Virus record (IMG/VR): IMGVR_UViG_3300029319_000383
Span: 1 to 27,474 of that record
Length of the DNA: 27,474 nucleotides
Source: a virus
Strand: one strand, 5' to 3'
A program made the translations under genes and the position numbers. Below the pieces are notes generated by a model. It worked only from the letters and a program-made list of their open reading frames with translations, searched no databases and was not told where the DNA came from. Numbering within the stretch: position 1 is the stretch's first letter; each line of letters starts with the position of its first letter. Shown here piece by piece: positions 1 to 10,200 of the stretch.

Positions 1-2
1 AT

Positions 3-266
3 GATATTGAACGAGTGCAAAACGAGTTAGGCAGAAGCTTCCCTTGGTTTTCGGATCTTGATGAAGCTCGACGTGACGCGATGATTGATATTGCATTCAA
101 CCTTGGTCTGACCAGACTGCGAAGTTTCGTAAACGCTTTGGAAGCCATGGCGCACGGCCAATATGAGATAGCTGCTAACGAGTTCATGGACAGCAGGTGG
201 AGTCAGCAAGTTGGAAACAGGGCCGTGGAAGTCACCGAAATGATCCGTACAGGCGAGTATCAGTAA
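3..266 (+). CDS. Endolysin, T4-lysozyme-like (GH24), C-terminal part
   Basis: This is the C-terminal part of a muramidase that would cut peptidoglycan at host lysis. The frame is open to the window edge, so the true start and the N-terminal Glu/Asp/Thr catalytic residues lie outside. Visible are the helical stretch DAMIDIAFNLGLTRLRSF and the ending SRWSQQVGNRA...RTGEYQ. The ending follows the T4 lysozyme C-terminus closely (SRWYNQTPNRA...FRTGTW). The stop TAA shares a base with the ATG of the next gene, so lysis and tail genes are co-transcribed. A GTG at 15 is an internal codon, not the start. The family call is strong; activity cannot be judged without the catalytic half. Confidence 0.9.
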   Translation, partial: DIERVQNELGRSFPWFSDLDEARRDAMIDIAFNLGLTRLRSFVNALEAMAHGQYEIAANEFMDSRWSQQVGNRAVEVTEMIRTGEYQ

Positions 267-2143
267 TGGCACTATCTAAGTTCCTTTTTAATCCTGGAAT
301 CAATAAGGAAGCAACTGCTTATTCTACTGAAGGAGGGTGGTTTGATGGGAATCGTGTTCGTTTTAAACAAGGTTTTCCAGAAAAAATAGGCGGTTGGGAA
401 AAATTTGATGCTGAATCTTTCACTGGAAAAGGGAGAAAGATTCACGGTTGGACAAGTTTAATTGGAGAGAAGCTCTTAGCTTTAGGTACGACTTCAAAAT
501 TATATCTTCGTTTGGGGGACACTTTCTCCGATAGAACCCCGATACGTTCAACTACCTCAGCAGGGGATGTTACTTTTTCTGCTTCAAACGGCTCCTCTAC
601 AATTACAGTAACTGATACTAATCATGGCTGCAATGTTAATGATTTTGTTACTTTTTCAGGAGCAGCGAGTCTAGGCGGCAATATTATTGCTTCTGTTTTA
701 AACCAAGAATACCAAGTTGCCAGTATTACCAGCACGTCTGTGTACACTATCGTAGCGAAAGACACATCAGGAGACACAGTTACCGCAAATTCTTCTGATT
801 CAGGCAACGGTGGAAGTTCAGTTGTTGGAGCTTATCAGCTTAGTGTAGGGCTAGATGTTTCTGTAACAGGAACAGGTTGGGGAGTTGGGTCTTGGGGAGA
901 TGGAGCGTGGGGAACAACCAACTCTCTTTCTCCTAACAATCAACTTAGACTCTGGAGTCTTGATAATTTTGGTGAAGACTTACTCGCGTGCCCAAGAGCA
1001 GGAAGTATTTATTACTGGGATAATTCTACTCAAAGTGCACGAGCGGTAGAACTAACCTCTCTCAATAACGCAAATTTAGCACCTACTAGAGGGCTACAAG
1101 TTTTAGTTTCAGATGTAGATCGGCATGTCATTGTGCTAGGTGCAGATCCAATAGAAAACGGGACTAGAAGCCAAGAAGTAGATCCGTTGTTAATTGCGTT
1201 TTCTAGTCAAGAAAGTGTTACTGATTGGGAGCCAAGAGCAACTAATACCGCAGGGTCTTTAAGATGTTCTGCAGGATCTCAAATAATTTCAGGATTAAGA
1301 GCAAGACAAGAGACACTGATATGGACAGATACCGCTATATATAGCCTTCAGTTCATTGGTCCTCCGCTTACCTTTGGATTAAATCTTATTAGTGAAGGAG
1401 TGAGTGTTATTGGTCCTAATGCTGCGGTGAATACTCCTGCTGGCGTATTCTGGATGGATAGGAAAGGGTTTTTTGTATATAACGGTTCTATAAGTTCTGT
1501 TCCCTGTAGTGTCCATTCTTTCGTTTTTGCTGATTTAAATGAAGGGCAACAGTTCCAGGTTTTTGGTTTTTTAAACACAGAATTCTATGAAGTAGGATGG
1601 TTCTATTGTTCAAACGGTCAGACTTTAGTAGACAAATATGTAACCTACAATTACTTAGAACAAACTTGGTCTATTGGAGAACTTTCGCGCACTGCTTGGC
1701 TTGAACAGGGTTTCGAAGCTAAACCTATAGCAGCAGGGGTTTCAGATGGCTCAAATTATCTGTTTAGCCATGAAACAGGTAATGATGATGATGGTTCTCC
1801 AATGTCAAATGTTTTTATCGAAAGCGCAGACTTTGATATAGGTGAAGGAGAACAGTTTCAGTTTATCCGTAGAATGATTCCTGATGTGAAGTTTAATGGG
1901 GATGGATCAAACCAAACTCTAAATGTTGTTTTAAAAACAAGGAATTATCCAGGAGATTCTTTAACCTCAGATCAAACAACAAGTTTTACGGCAACAACTA
2001 CTAAAATAGACATGAGAGCAAGGGCTAGGCAAGCCGCGCTTAGGTTTGAATCTGATGACGACGCTGACACAGGAGATCGTTTAGGGGTTGGTTTTGTTAT
2101 TGGTGCAACGAGATTGGATCTACAACCGAATGGAAGACGATGA
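266..2143 (+). CDS. Large tail/nozzle-type virion protein (P22 gp10-like guess)
   Basis: The protein has about 625 residues. The start is the ATG at 266 inside the previous gene's stop (TAATG); the longer upstream frame would run deep into the lysozyme and is not credible. The N-terminus (KFLFNPGINKE, then a GGWFDGNRVRFKQG-type segment) and the GWGVGSWGDGAWG motif near residues 210-222 are typical of a large beta-rich protein common in marine podovirus structural modules. It contains repeated short beta-strand patterns and no membrane segment. By family memory it resembles packaged-DNA stabilisation/tail nozzle proteins (P22 gp10 or T7 gp12 role), but no search supports this. A receptor-binding role is less likely, because it lacks a fibre-like C-terminus. 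Confidence 0.7.
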   Translation: MALSKFLFNPGINKEATAYSTEGGWFDGNRVRFKQGFPEKIGGWEKFDAESFTGKGRKIHGWTSLIGEKLLALGTTSKLYLRLGDTFSDRTPIRSTTSAGDVTFSASNGSSTITVTDTNHGCNVNDFVTFSGAASLGGNIIASVLNQEYQVASITSTSVYTIVAKDTSGDTVTANSSDSGNGGSSVVGAYQLSVGLDVSVTGTGWGVGSWGDGAWGTTNSLSPNNQLRLWSLDNFGEDLLACPRAGSIYYWDNSTQSARAVELTSLNNANLAPTRGLQVLVSDVDRHVIVLGADPIENGTRSQEVDPLLIAFSSQESVTDWEPRATNTAGSLRCSAGSQIISGLRARQETLIWTDTAIYSLQFIGPPLTFGLNLISEGVSVIGPNAAVNTPAGVFWMDRKGFFVYNGSISSVPCSVHSFVFADLNEGQQFQVFGFLNTEFYEVGWFYCSNGQTLVDKYVTYNYLEQTWSIGELSRTAWLEQGFEAKPIAAGVSDGSNYLFSHETGNDDDGSPMSNVFIESADFDIGEGEQFQFIRRMIPDVKFNGDGSNQTLNVVLKTRNYPGDSLTSDQTTSFTATTTKIDMRARARQAALRFESDDDADTGDRLGVGFVIGATRLDLQPNGRR

Positions 2144-2171
2144 CTAAATTATTACTTAGTCGTCTTCCATT
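2129..2171. repeat. Inverted repeat across tail-gene stop/start junction
   Basis: AATGGAAGACGA (2129-2140) pairs perfectly with TCGTCTTCCATT (2160-2171). CTAA (2144-2147) and TTAG (2156-2159) extend the stem, leaving the 8-base loop ATTATTAC. The bulged TGA (2141-2143) is the stop codon of the tail gene, and the ATG of the next gene (2140-2142) sits at the bulge. Possible roles are control of translational coupling or RNA cleavage. Confidence 0.8.
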
Positions 2172-2481
2172 AGCGGTAACTCCTAGCACAGGGCCAGCGG
2201 TCAGTGCTGAGATTTATAATAAAACGGTTCGATTATTAGAGTTAAGTTTAGATTCATTTGACCCAGACACAACACTACAGTTCACTGCCTCTAGGAGAGA
2301 TGAACTTAATTTTTTAGTTGGAACTATTATTTGGAATACAACAGAGTCTGTTTTGCAAGTGTATGTTGGAGAAGGTTCCTGGGAAAACCTCTCTGTTCCA
2401 GAAACTTCTGGATTAAGTGCTACGGCTAGTGTTGGAGCAGTACAGGTTGTCACCAATGGTAATATCGTTGTACAGGTTTAG
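2140..2481 (+). CDS. Small virion-type protein, tail-fibre-like motif
   Basis: The protein has 113 residues and its start overlaps the previous stop (ATGA), implying translational coupling. The central segment GTIIWNTTESVLQVYVGEG followed by SWENL matches the short beta motif (G-T-I-x-x-N-T-x-x-x-x-L-Q-V-Y, then W-x-x-L) seen in many phage tail-fibre and appendage proteins. The rest is Ser/Thr/Val-rich and likely beta-structured. It lies between the large tail protein and the small basic proteins, so a minor structural or attachment role is likely. A long inverted repeat (2129-2171) covers its first ten codons and may affect its translation. The exact function is unknown. Confidence 0.65.
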   Translation: MTKLLLSRLPLAVTPSTGPAVSAEIYNKTVRLLELSLDSFDPDTTLQFTASRRDELNFLVGTIIWNTTESVLQVYVGEGSWENLSVPETSGLSATASVGAVQVVTNGNIVVQV

Positions 2482-2483
2482 TT

Positions 2484-2699
2484 ATGGCTAAAAAGAAATC
2501 TAATAAAGTCCCACAGAAGTATTTAGCAGGACTTTCTAAAAGCGAAAAAGAAAAACGCAAAAAAGAAATAGCTAGGAATAAAAACAAAGCTGCTGATGAT
2601 CCCTCTGCGTACAAATTTGCGACTAATAAGAAAAATGGAGTGCAGAGAAAAACTGTTGAGTCTAGGTACACAAGAAGATATAGGGAGATGTACACATGA
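2484..2699 (+). CDS. Small Lys/Arg-rich conserved phage protein
   Basis: The protein has 71 residues and is strongly basic throughout. It begins MAKKKSNKVPQKYLAGLS, contains KSEKEKRKKEIARNK and ends RYTRRYREMYT. Similar Lys-rich proteins with a 'Y-x-x-G-L-S/K' opening occur beside structural genes in marine phages, but I know no function. The charge suggests binding to packaged DNA or other nucleic acid. The next gene overlaps its stop by ATGA, and a good Shine-Dalgarno for that gene (AGGGAG) lies within its last codons. No catalytic motif is visible. Confidence 0.7.
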   Translation: MAKKKSNKVPQKYLAGLSKSEKEKRKKEIARNKNKAADDPSAYKFATNKKNGVQRKTVESRYTRRYREMYT

Positions 2700-2947
2700 G
2701 TCTTTCTGCAAAAACTAAAAAGGCTTTGGCTAATAAGGCTAAAGAGGCACGTGATAAAGGTAAAAAAGTAACCGCTGGTCAATTAGGTCGCGTTTACAAA
2801 CGTGGTTTAGCAGCCTATAAAACAGGCCACCGTCCTGGAACTACTCAACACCAGTGGGCTATGGCGAGAGTGAATTCTGTGCTTACTGGCGGAAAAGCAG
2901 CTAAAGTTGACAAAGATATTATGAAAGGCACGAGCCGAAATGCGTAG
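2696..2947 (+). CDS. Small basic conserved phage protein (RGLAAYKTGHRPG motif)
   Basis: The protein has 83 residues and is basic. The centre reads VYKRGLAAYKTGHRPG, followed by TTQHQWAMARVNS, a block recalled from cyanophage and other marine phage small proteins of unknown function (a DUF5824-like family; the number is from memory). The N-terminus is a Lys-rich helix. It overlaps the preceding gene by 4 bp and the following one by 8 bp, so the three are coupled. The pairing with another small basic protein suggests a shared role, perhaps on DNA inside the head, but this is inference only. Confidence 0.7.
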   Translation: MSLSAKTKKALANKAKEARDKGKKVTAGQLGRVYKRGLAAYKTGHRPGTTQHQWAMARVNSVLTGGKAAKVDKDIMKGTSRNA

Positions 2948-3800
2948 ATCTAATTTTAGTAGCCAGATGAAAGAGGCTATAAATGGCGGTCTTTCAGATT
3001 TATTGCGCTCTCGTAAGAGACCTACTCGTTTTGAAGACGGCGGAGAGACCAATGCTGTTAAGTTTGTAGAACAAAACCGAGAGATTGGGTTGTCTCCAGA
3101 TTTTACAATGAACCTCTTAAACCGCTACGGGACATATGGAGCAAATACAGGGATTGGTGCTTTAGGAGGGAATCGTCTAGTTGACGCTCTAAATGAAAAC
3201 TATAGAGATAAAATAGACGCTAAACTACCGCAGAACACAGGTTCAAGAGAGATGTTCCTTGGAGGGATAGCAGGATTAGGTGAACTGCTATCTTCAATTC
3301 CCGAAATTACGGAGGGGATGGGTAGTGCAGTTATAGACGCTATAAATAGCCCCCATGTTATTGAGCAGATGGCTGAAGCATCAGAGGGATTTGGTCCTTC
3401 TTTAATTGATAAAATTAAAACATTTCTTGAAGACGAAGATAATCAAAAAAAGTTAAGTTTAGGGGTAGATCTCGTAGAACAAATCATCAAAGCTAAATCC
3501 ATAGATGATGCAGAACCCGCTCCAGTTAGGGCCGCTCCGTATCGTGGCCCTAGACCTTCCCGAGTTAATATTCCAAGAATAGGTTATGCTGCAGAAGGGG
3601 GAAATTCCTCAATATTAGGGCGTAAACTGTTTATTGGGGGAGGGGAAGTAGACGGCCCCGGAGGACCAAAAGAAGATATGGTCCCTATTTGGGCGAGTGA
3701 TCAAGAGTATGTTGTTTCGGCAGATGCAGTAAAGAAACTAGGAGGCGGTAGTCATTCACGAGGAATTGCCGCCCTTGATAAACTAAATTTTGGTAAATAA
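2940..3800 (+). CDS. Virion-associated protein with C-terminal VPIWASDQEYVVSADAV motif
   Basis: The protein has 286 residues. The C-terminus carries GGGEVDGPGGPKED, then MVPIWASDQEYVVSADAVKK and LGGGSHSRGIAALDKL. This is a version of the 'G-x-D-x-x-P-A-x-L-S-x-G-E-Y/F-V-x-x-A-x-x-V' motif found at the end of many phage internal or tail proteins. The middle is helical and acidic (residues 150-190), and the rest is Gly/Pro-rich. The start at 2940 lies inside the previous gene (8 bp overlap). Position between small basic proteins and larger internal proteins supports a virion role. It lacks the length or regularity of a tape measure. Confidence 0.65.
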   Translation: MRRSNFSSQMKEAINGGLSDLLRSRKRPTRFEDGGETNAVKFVEQNREIGLSPDFTMNLLNRYGTYGANTGIGALGGNRLVDALNENYRDKIDAKLPQNTGSREMFLGGIAGLGELLSSIPEITEGMGSAVIDAINSPHVIEQMAEASEGFGPSLIDKIKTFLEDEDNQKKLSLGVDLVEQIIKAKSIDDAEPAPVRAAPYRGPRPSRVNIPRIGYAAEGGNSSILGRKLFIGGGEVDGPGGPKEDMVPIWASDQEYVVSADAVKKLGGGSHSRGIAALDKLNFGK

Positions 3801-3802
3801 TT

Positions 3803-5158
3803 ATGTCGGAACAAGCATATAGTTCTCAGCTACCCGACGAACTCCTCTATAACCTTCTTACCGGAAGAGAGGGTCGTCTAGGGCTTTTTCCAGAGGTTGA
3901 GGCTTATTTTAAGTCTCAGCTAGAGAATTTAGGCCGTCCCGATAGCTCTCCGTATACTTATACAGGGGACCGGATAGCAGACTTCTCGCCTCGTGAAAGA
4001 TTGGCGATGCAATATGCTGATCAGGGAATAGGGTCTTTTATGCCTTACCTTGCAAGAAGCAAGGGGCTTACTGAGGAGGCTCTAGCTACTTTAGCAGGTG
4101 GAACCTCTGAAGCGAAATCTCAACTCCTTCGTTCTTTACAACAAGGCGAAGATTACACTCGCGCAGGAATAGATATAGGACGAAGTGCAGTAACTGCACA
4201 AGAGCCATATATTAGAGAGGCGCTACAAAGAACACGGAGGAGTACAAGAGGGTTTGATCCTTCTACCGATATATCTAAGTACATGGATCCTTATGAGGAT
4301 GCTGTTGTACAACAGGTAATGAAGGATATCCGTGATTCACAAGCAACAAGTGACGTTGCGAGAAGAGCTGCCGAAGTAGGGGCAGGTGGTTACGGTGGCG
4401 CTAGGTCAGGGATTTCCCAACAGGAGTCTGATAGACAAACGACCCGTGGGTTAGCAGAATCTGTAGGCGCAATTAGAAGTCGTGGTTATGAAAATGCGCG
4501 GCAGGCTGCTATGTCAGAGTTTGCTAGACAGCGAGCTGCTGATGCTTCTGCAGCCGGAATGACTGCAGGATTAGGCTCGCAGGTTGCGGGAGCTAGATCA
4601 GGACTCGCTTCCTTAGTAGGGGGCGCAGGTCAACAATTGTATGGTATGGGAACTGGAGCTTCTTCAGGACTCGCGAGTCTCGCAGGACAATTAGCGGGTG
4701 GAATGACAGGAGGAGCGGGAGCGTACAGTTCACTTGCTCAGTTAGATCCTCAGCTTCGTCAAGGAGATATTAACACTCTAATGAATATTGGAGCTATGAA
4801 TCGCGCGAGAAACCAAGCGGGACTTGACTTAAATTATCAAAATTTTGTAGGGCAATATAATCTGCCTCAACAACTGCTTGGAGGATATGCAAACTTCTTA
4901 ACCGGAGCAGGGCCGTTAGCTGGAGGCGTAGGATATTCTGGACCAGCATATGTTGGTCCGGGCACTGTTTACGGAAGCACAGGAGGGGAAGCCTCTGATC
5001 TCAAGTCTATTCCTCCAGAGAAAAAAGGATTACTAGCCCTTGCCAAACGAGCACCGGAAGCGGTTAGAAAGATGGGGTATCAGGCTGCTAAAAAAGGACA
5101 CGGAGGAGGGCTATCCTCTGTTCGTTTTCCGATGGCAACCAGAAAACTGAGGCAATAA
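3803..5158 (+). CDS. Putative internal virion/ejection protein, Ala/Gly-rich
   Basis: The protein has 451 residues. Near residues 160-235 it has YMDPYEDAVVQQVMKDI followed by a GAGGYGGARSGISQQE-type stretch. This is the 'Y-M-N-P-Y-x-x-x-V-x-x...G-A-F-G-G-S-R' motif widely seen in marine podovirus structural proteins. Residues 240-320 are Ala/Gly-rich with a repeated SGLASL unit, compatible with membrane-interacting helices of a DNA ejection protein. The start ATG follows the previous stop by 2 bp with no clear Shine-Dalgarno. The role (ejection versus tail) is not settled. Confidence 0.65.
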   Translation: MSEQAYSSQLPDELLYNLLTGREGRLGLFPEVEAYFKSQLENLGRPDSSPYTYTGDRIADFSPRERLAMQYADQGIGSFMPYLARSKGLTEEALATLAGGTSEAKSQLLRSLQQGEDYTRAGIDIGRSAVTAQEPYIREALQRTRRSTRGFDPSTDISKYMDPYEDAVVQQVMKDIRDSQATSDVARRAAEVGAGGYGGARSGISQQESDRQTTRGLAESVGAIRSRGYENARQAAMSEFARQRAADASAAGMTAGLGSQVAGARSGLASLVGGAGQQLYGMGTGASSGLASLAGQLAGGMTGGAGAYSSLAQLDPQLRQGDINTLMNIGAMNRARNQAGLDLNYQNFVGQYNLPQQLLGGYANFLTGAGPLAGGVGYSGPAYVGPGTVYGSTGGEASDLKSIPPEKKGLLALAKRAPEAVRKMGYQAAKKGHGGGLSSVRFPMATRKLRQ

Positions 5159-5161
5159 AAA

Positions 5162-7228
5162 ATGGCCAATGGTAGAAACAACTATGGCTTTAATGTTGTA
5201 GGGGCACAGGGTCTCCCTTCTTTAATCTCAACTCCTCAGATACAGCCCTCTCGAGGACTGAATATTCCTGTTCCTGCTATAAGAAAAGAACGTCAGTCTG
5301 GTAGAGATACAACTCGTGCCGCTCTCCTTGGTGCTTTGGCTCCTAGTCTTGCAGGAGCGGCATTGAAAGGACTTGCTGAGATTCCAGCATTAGAAAAATT
5401 CATTTATGAAGCTAGGGAAGACAAACCAACTGCTGCAGAAGCAGACCTCTCTGGCCCAATAACTGACCCTAGATTAGCTGAATTACAACAACGTCGCGCA
5501 GAGCTAGATAAACAATATCCTTCTTTAGAATTGCCCCAAACAAAAACGAACTTTGGCAATCTTTTAGAAAATATTCTTACTTATGCTCCTGGACTAGCGT
5601 TAGGAGATGAACCGGGAACGGCTAAAGCCTTCTTAGGAACTGCACAAAGTGCAAGAAAATTATCTGATACGCTTAGAGCGACTAGAGCAGCTGCTGCTGC
5701 AGATCGTGAGAAAACGAAGTTTACAAAACTGCTAGAACTAGATGATTTTGAAAGAAAGATCACGAATAGTTCTGTTCTTATGACAGATCCTAAAACTGGA
5801 GCTGTAACTGGCTTTCAACCCTTTCAACGTGAAGTTTTAGTCTCTCCAACTAAAGAAAGAGTGTATATTCAAAGCAGGGGAGATAAGAATATTGACTATG
5901 TCAATGTGGACGATAGCCCAGAAAACATTCCCGTTCCTGCAGGGCAGTACTACATTAAACCTGAATATGTTTTATCCGACGCTGATCTTAAAGATCCTGA
6001 ATTTAAACCAGTAATAGAACAAAATTCGAATGATCCTAGCACGGCTAGGATTTCCACTATTATTGGTCCTGACGGTCGTAAAAGGCGGGTATTCGAAGTT
6101 ATCAACGAAAAGGGGGAATGGGAGACATTAGAATATTTACAAAGAAAAGGAGAGAATTGGTTAATATCTAAATCTATAGATCAGGCAACGCCCCCTCCCG
6201 TTGGCGATAAACCAAACCAAGCAGTGCTTAAAGATTTTGAGGATCAAATAGACAGAATTAACACTAACCTTGCGTTTGCACAAACTGCACTACCCTTGTT
6301 AGAACTATTAAACGAGGCTGATAGAAAGGGTGTCACAGACTTAAAAACTGTCACTGGAGGTATCTATAAAGGTATAGATAGGTTTTACAGTGAACTTTCT
6401 ACAGCTATGAGCTTCCTAGGAATCAGAAGAAACTTTGGATTTGAAACAAATACAAGTTCACGTGTTTTAGATCTTGTAACCAGACAAGCTGAACTTAATA
6501 ATGATGACACCGCAACTGAAGAGCAACGAAAACGTAATGCTCGAGCGTTAGCTAGTCAAATACAAGAACTAAAAACGGAACAAGGAAGACCTATAAAAAA
6601 GCTTTTTGGCATGGATGTAGGTTCGGATGAATTTATCGACACAATTTCAGATAGAGCTTCTATAAGAGCAGGACAAATAAGACTCGCTTACGCTTATGCT
6701 GCAGCAAAAGGACAAACCGGAACTGCTCTTTCAGATAGGGACGTTACTAATGCACTAATCACTGTTGGTGAAGAAGAAACTAACCCATATTCAATCGGCC
6801 ATTTGATATCAGGACTTGTGCAAGAAAGTATTGACGGTGTTGATGCTGCACCGTTTAGTACTTATAAAGGCAAAAACTCTGATGATTATGAGTTTAGATC
6901 TTATTTAACATCAGTGCTGGGTGTTTCTAAGGAAGATTTTGAAGCTCTTGAGAAGGAGGGTATTACTCCAGAGCAGAAAGAGGCGATTCTTAAAAGCATC
7001 TATGACCAAATGATGAGTGCAACCAGTGGTAGGTCAAACATTAATTTCAAAATAATTGATGACAAAATTGGTTATTTCTCTTTCGAAGATTTATTAAATC
7101 GAAATTTCCCGAGAGCAAATACATCTTTCTTCGATCTTTTAGATTACTTCAAAAATGCAAGAAAGACTGATGCTCCAGACGGAGACGGTGGGGGCTTAGA
7201 GCCTGGAAGAGCGGGGCCAATACAATGA
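5162..7228 (+). CDS. Putative internal virion protein, 688 aa
   Basis: Not recognised by family. It is mainly helical and hydrophilic. An Ala/Leu stretch at about residues 55-75 (RAALLGALAPSLAGAALKG) could contact a membrane. Charged helices follow at 165-200 and 390-500, and the C-terminus is Gly/Pro-rich (GGGLEPGRAGP). It sits between the ejection-like protein and the 1161-residue protein, with a 3 bp gap before it and an ATGA overlap after it. Podovirus structural modules commonly have several large internal (ejectosome) proteins in this position, so that role is the best inference. No lytic transglycosylase or protease motif was seen. Confidence 0.6.
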   Translation: MANGRNNYGFNVVGAQGLPSLISTPQIQPSRGLNIPVPAIRKERQSGRDTTRAALLGALAPSLAGAALKGLAEIPALEKFIYEAREDKPTAAEADLSGPITDPRLAELQQRRAELDKQYPSLELPQTKTNFGNLLENILTYAPGLALGDEPGTAKAFLGTAQSARKLSDTLRATRAAAAADREKTKFTKLLELDDFERKITNSSVLMTDPKTGAVTGFQPFQREVLVSPTKERVYIQSRGDKNIDYVNVDDSPENIPVPAGQYYIKPEYVLSDADLKDPEFKPVIEQNSNDPSTARISTIIGPDGRKRRVFEVINEKGEWETLEYLQRKGENWLISKSIDQATPPPVGDKPNQAVLKDFEDQIDRINTNLAFAQTALPLLELLNEADRKGVTDLKTVTGGIYKGIDRFYSELSTAMSFLGIRRNFGFETNTSSRVLDLVTRQAELNNDDTATEEQRKRNARALASQIQELKTEQGRPIKKLFGMDVGSDEFIDTISDRASIRAGQIRLAYAYAAAKGQTGTALSDRDVTNALITVGEEETNPYSIGHLISGLVQESIDGVDAAPFSTYKGKNSDDYEFRSYLTSVLGVSKEDFEALEKEGITPEQKEAILKSIYDQMMSATSGRSNINFKIIDDKIGYFSFEDLLNRNFPRANTSFFDLLDYFKNARKTDAPDGDGGGLEPGRAGPIQ

Positions 7229-10200
7229 CAACGTCATCGTATGCACAAAAAATGATGAACCGTCCTTACAGTTTTGAAGGTCAACAAACTACAGAAAACC
7301 TTGGAGACCTTTTTCAAAATAAACCTGCATTAAAAAACTACATAGATATTTACTATGAGTACGATCTAGCTGATGCTGAAAACAGATCGCCTAATCTCAC
7401 TGAAGAACAACGCCAATTCGCTAAATCTTATGATAGATATTTAAGAACTTATCTTGCAAATCAAGAAGCGGTAGATAAAGCAAAAGCTGAAGTTTCAACA
7501 ACTGAAGCCTTTGAAGCAGATTACTACTACCCGCGTCGAGAATACGAAGAAGGACCATTCAGTACTTTCAGAAAATATGTTGCTGATCCGGCAAGCGATC
7601 TATTTGAAGCAGGGAAGTACTATACAGCTAAAGCTCTTCAAGGAAGGCAACTTGAGCAGTATAACAATCTTACAATAACACAAAGAAACGAGGCTGAAGT
7701 TGATGATCTTGCTAGGCGAGGAATAAACCCAAACAAGTATTACTCATTTAGATTTTCTAATTTGCCGACAGATCAAAGACTTTCTGACTCTCTTGAGTCT
7801 TTGATAGAAGATTTGGAAGGAAAAAGACTTACAGGGTCTGATGAAGCAGAACGCCGCCAAACTCTTCAGGGTCTTCGTCTTCAACAACAGAAACTGAACC
7901 GGGAAAACTTGTTGGGGAATCTTGCTCCCGGCCCAATGGTTAGTCGTTTTTTCCAACCTATAAGTATGACCCCTAGCGAAGGAAAATTCTTTTTAAAAGA
8001 CATTTCCCCTAACGCAGAAGTGCGGTACATCGACCCTAAAGATCCAACAAGAGGGTTAGCTGTTCGTGATGAAAACACTAACGGAATGTTTGAGCCATTA
8101 GATCCTCAATTTGGAACAGCTTTTCTATCAAATGAACTTATAAATCTTTTAGGACAAGAAGCCAGCACTATATTACTTGAGGTGGGTGGCCTCAAAGGAT
8201 TAGACAAGGTTTTTAGGCCAGCCCTAGAGAACTCTAGTATTGTTCAAAAATTTTATAGGGGGTCAGGTAATGTGGGAGTAGCTGGTTTGTCAGCGGGGAT
8301 AGGCAGGTTTGCGCAACTTACTCTCGGGAAAAAGCTTGGTTACAACAACATCACTTTTGAAAGAGCTTATGACGATGCTTTTGATTCAGCTTTATGGGCG
8401 GCGGGAGGAACGGCTGTTATAGGAAGTACCCTTTCTGTACTTAGTAGAGTTTGGAATTTAGTAGCAGGTGAAACAGTTCCTGCAAATATGCTGTTAGAAA
8501 TCTCTCGTAAGATAGGAGACGCAAAAAAAGTTGGAACAGGGGAAGAGTTTTCTACAGAAGAATTGAAGAAAAGGCTTGAAGAGGTTACTGGTAATTTGTA
8601 TTCCCCCTCTGCAGGAGAGCTAACTTCAGATGCAGAACTAAATGCTTTGATGATGTCTTTACTTGTTGAACTTGGTAATGACACCAAAGGTGTCCAGGCT
8701 TATAAAGCACTTTTGCAAAACGACGCTGAAATAGCCACAGATTTTTGGGACTTCCTTACTAAAAACGATGAATCGTGGGAAGGAGTTGATTTTGCAAGTT
8801 TTAGGAAGTATCTAAATATAGAACAACAGAAAAGCTTGGAAGCTGAAAAACTTCTGTTATCACAAGAAGAAGAGGCGCTTAGAAAAGGATTAGATGAAGA
8901 GTTAAGAACGCTCACTACTGTAGATGGAGATGCAAGTAAAATTGCTGAAAGAGTTTTAGAACGATCACAGCAAGGGGGATTTATTGACCCACGCAGCTCT
9001 CCTACGGTGCTCGCTGAGTATGATGAAAAATATAATTTGGCAACTGAAACAGTTAAAGAAGAACTTGAAAAATTAAGTAACGAGATCCCTGCTTATGCAG
9101 GTATGAATAAAAACCAAGCGTTTGCTAGATTCGAAGAATTTCTCTTCCCTGCCTTCCGAAAAATTTTCGGAGCCATCGACGAGGGAGAGACAGCAGAAAT
9201 TATGCGCTCTCTAGGGGATGTAGAAGCCTCAAGAATTATTAAAGACATGATTCCCATGCAAGATGGGACGAGCATGATTAAACAATTAATGGGGCAAAGA
9301 GTAGATGACGAAGGCAAACTTTTAAAGTTAGGCAATTACGGTTTGGGGCAGTTAATAGGAATGCGAGAGGCTCTAAGTGAGCTGTATATAGCCAACTCTA
9401 AACCCAATGTTAGAAAAACTGTCAATGAGTTACGAAACGCGGTTAGTGATCAAATAGATGATTTAGTATTGCACGAAGCTCGATATAGGTTAGCAGACGA
9501 AGGAAATGAAAATCCTATTCCAGCTGTCTTGAGAGAGAAGGTTAATGAAATAATCAATCCTTTAAATACAGCTCAGGAAGCATTGCAAGAGGTTCGAGAT
9601 GGAGTTGAAAGAAAATATATAAAAGAGCTAACTAGCAGACAACCTGAAGACATAGCTGGTTTCGTTTTAGGCTCTACCCCTCGTCAAGTACGTCAATTAG
9701 TTGACGAAATGCTTATAACTCCTGATTCTACTTCTCGTTTACAAGCTGTACAAGAACTTGTTCTTTTAACCATAAGAGAAACGATAGGAGAGGATGGATT
9801 AGAGGGACAAGCTAAAAAATTCGATAAGTTCCTAAGTGAAAACAGTAGACAATTATCAGAGTTATTTGGTGAAAAATTTGATGATTTGCGTAGTTTCAAA
9901 GAGTTGCAAGAGCAGGGGCTTGCTGAAATAGAAGGGCTTAAAAAAGCAACTCAAGAGTTCGAAGCAAGGTTCGACAAAGAACCAACTAATTTTATTAGAG
10001 ACCTTTTAATGCAAGGAAGAATTAATGTTCTTGCAGGAGACAAGGCTAAAGCAGAAGATTTTCAAAAACTTATATCGGAAGAATATCCTGAACTGCGTCC
10101 TGTAGTTGTCGCACTAACAAAAGATTTTTTAAGAACCAATTTTATTGGTACGAAATATCCTTACGGTCCTGGGTTTAGAGAAGCTGGCGCGATATATGAA

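Noticed and set aside
197-265. Extended start for the large tail protein
   Set aside because: It would overlap the lysozyme C-terminus, and the TAATG junction at 264-268 is a typical coupled start.
4668-4679. 12-base palindrome GACTCGCGAGTC
   Set aside because: It has no loop, encodes a repeated SGLASL protein unit, and is within what chance plus repetition could give.
8367-8687. Minus-strand ORF of 106 codons inside the 1161-residue protein gene
   Set aside because: Ser-rich shadow of a strongly coding plus-strand frame; no ribosome site or operon context.
9155-9171. 17-base palindrome TCCGAAAAATTTTCGGA
   Set aside because: Its centre is a short A/T run in a coding frame; arms are only 8 bp and no second feature supports a function.
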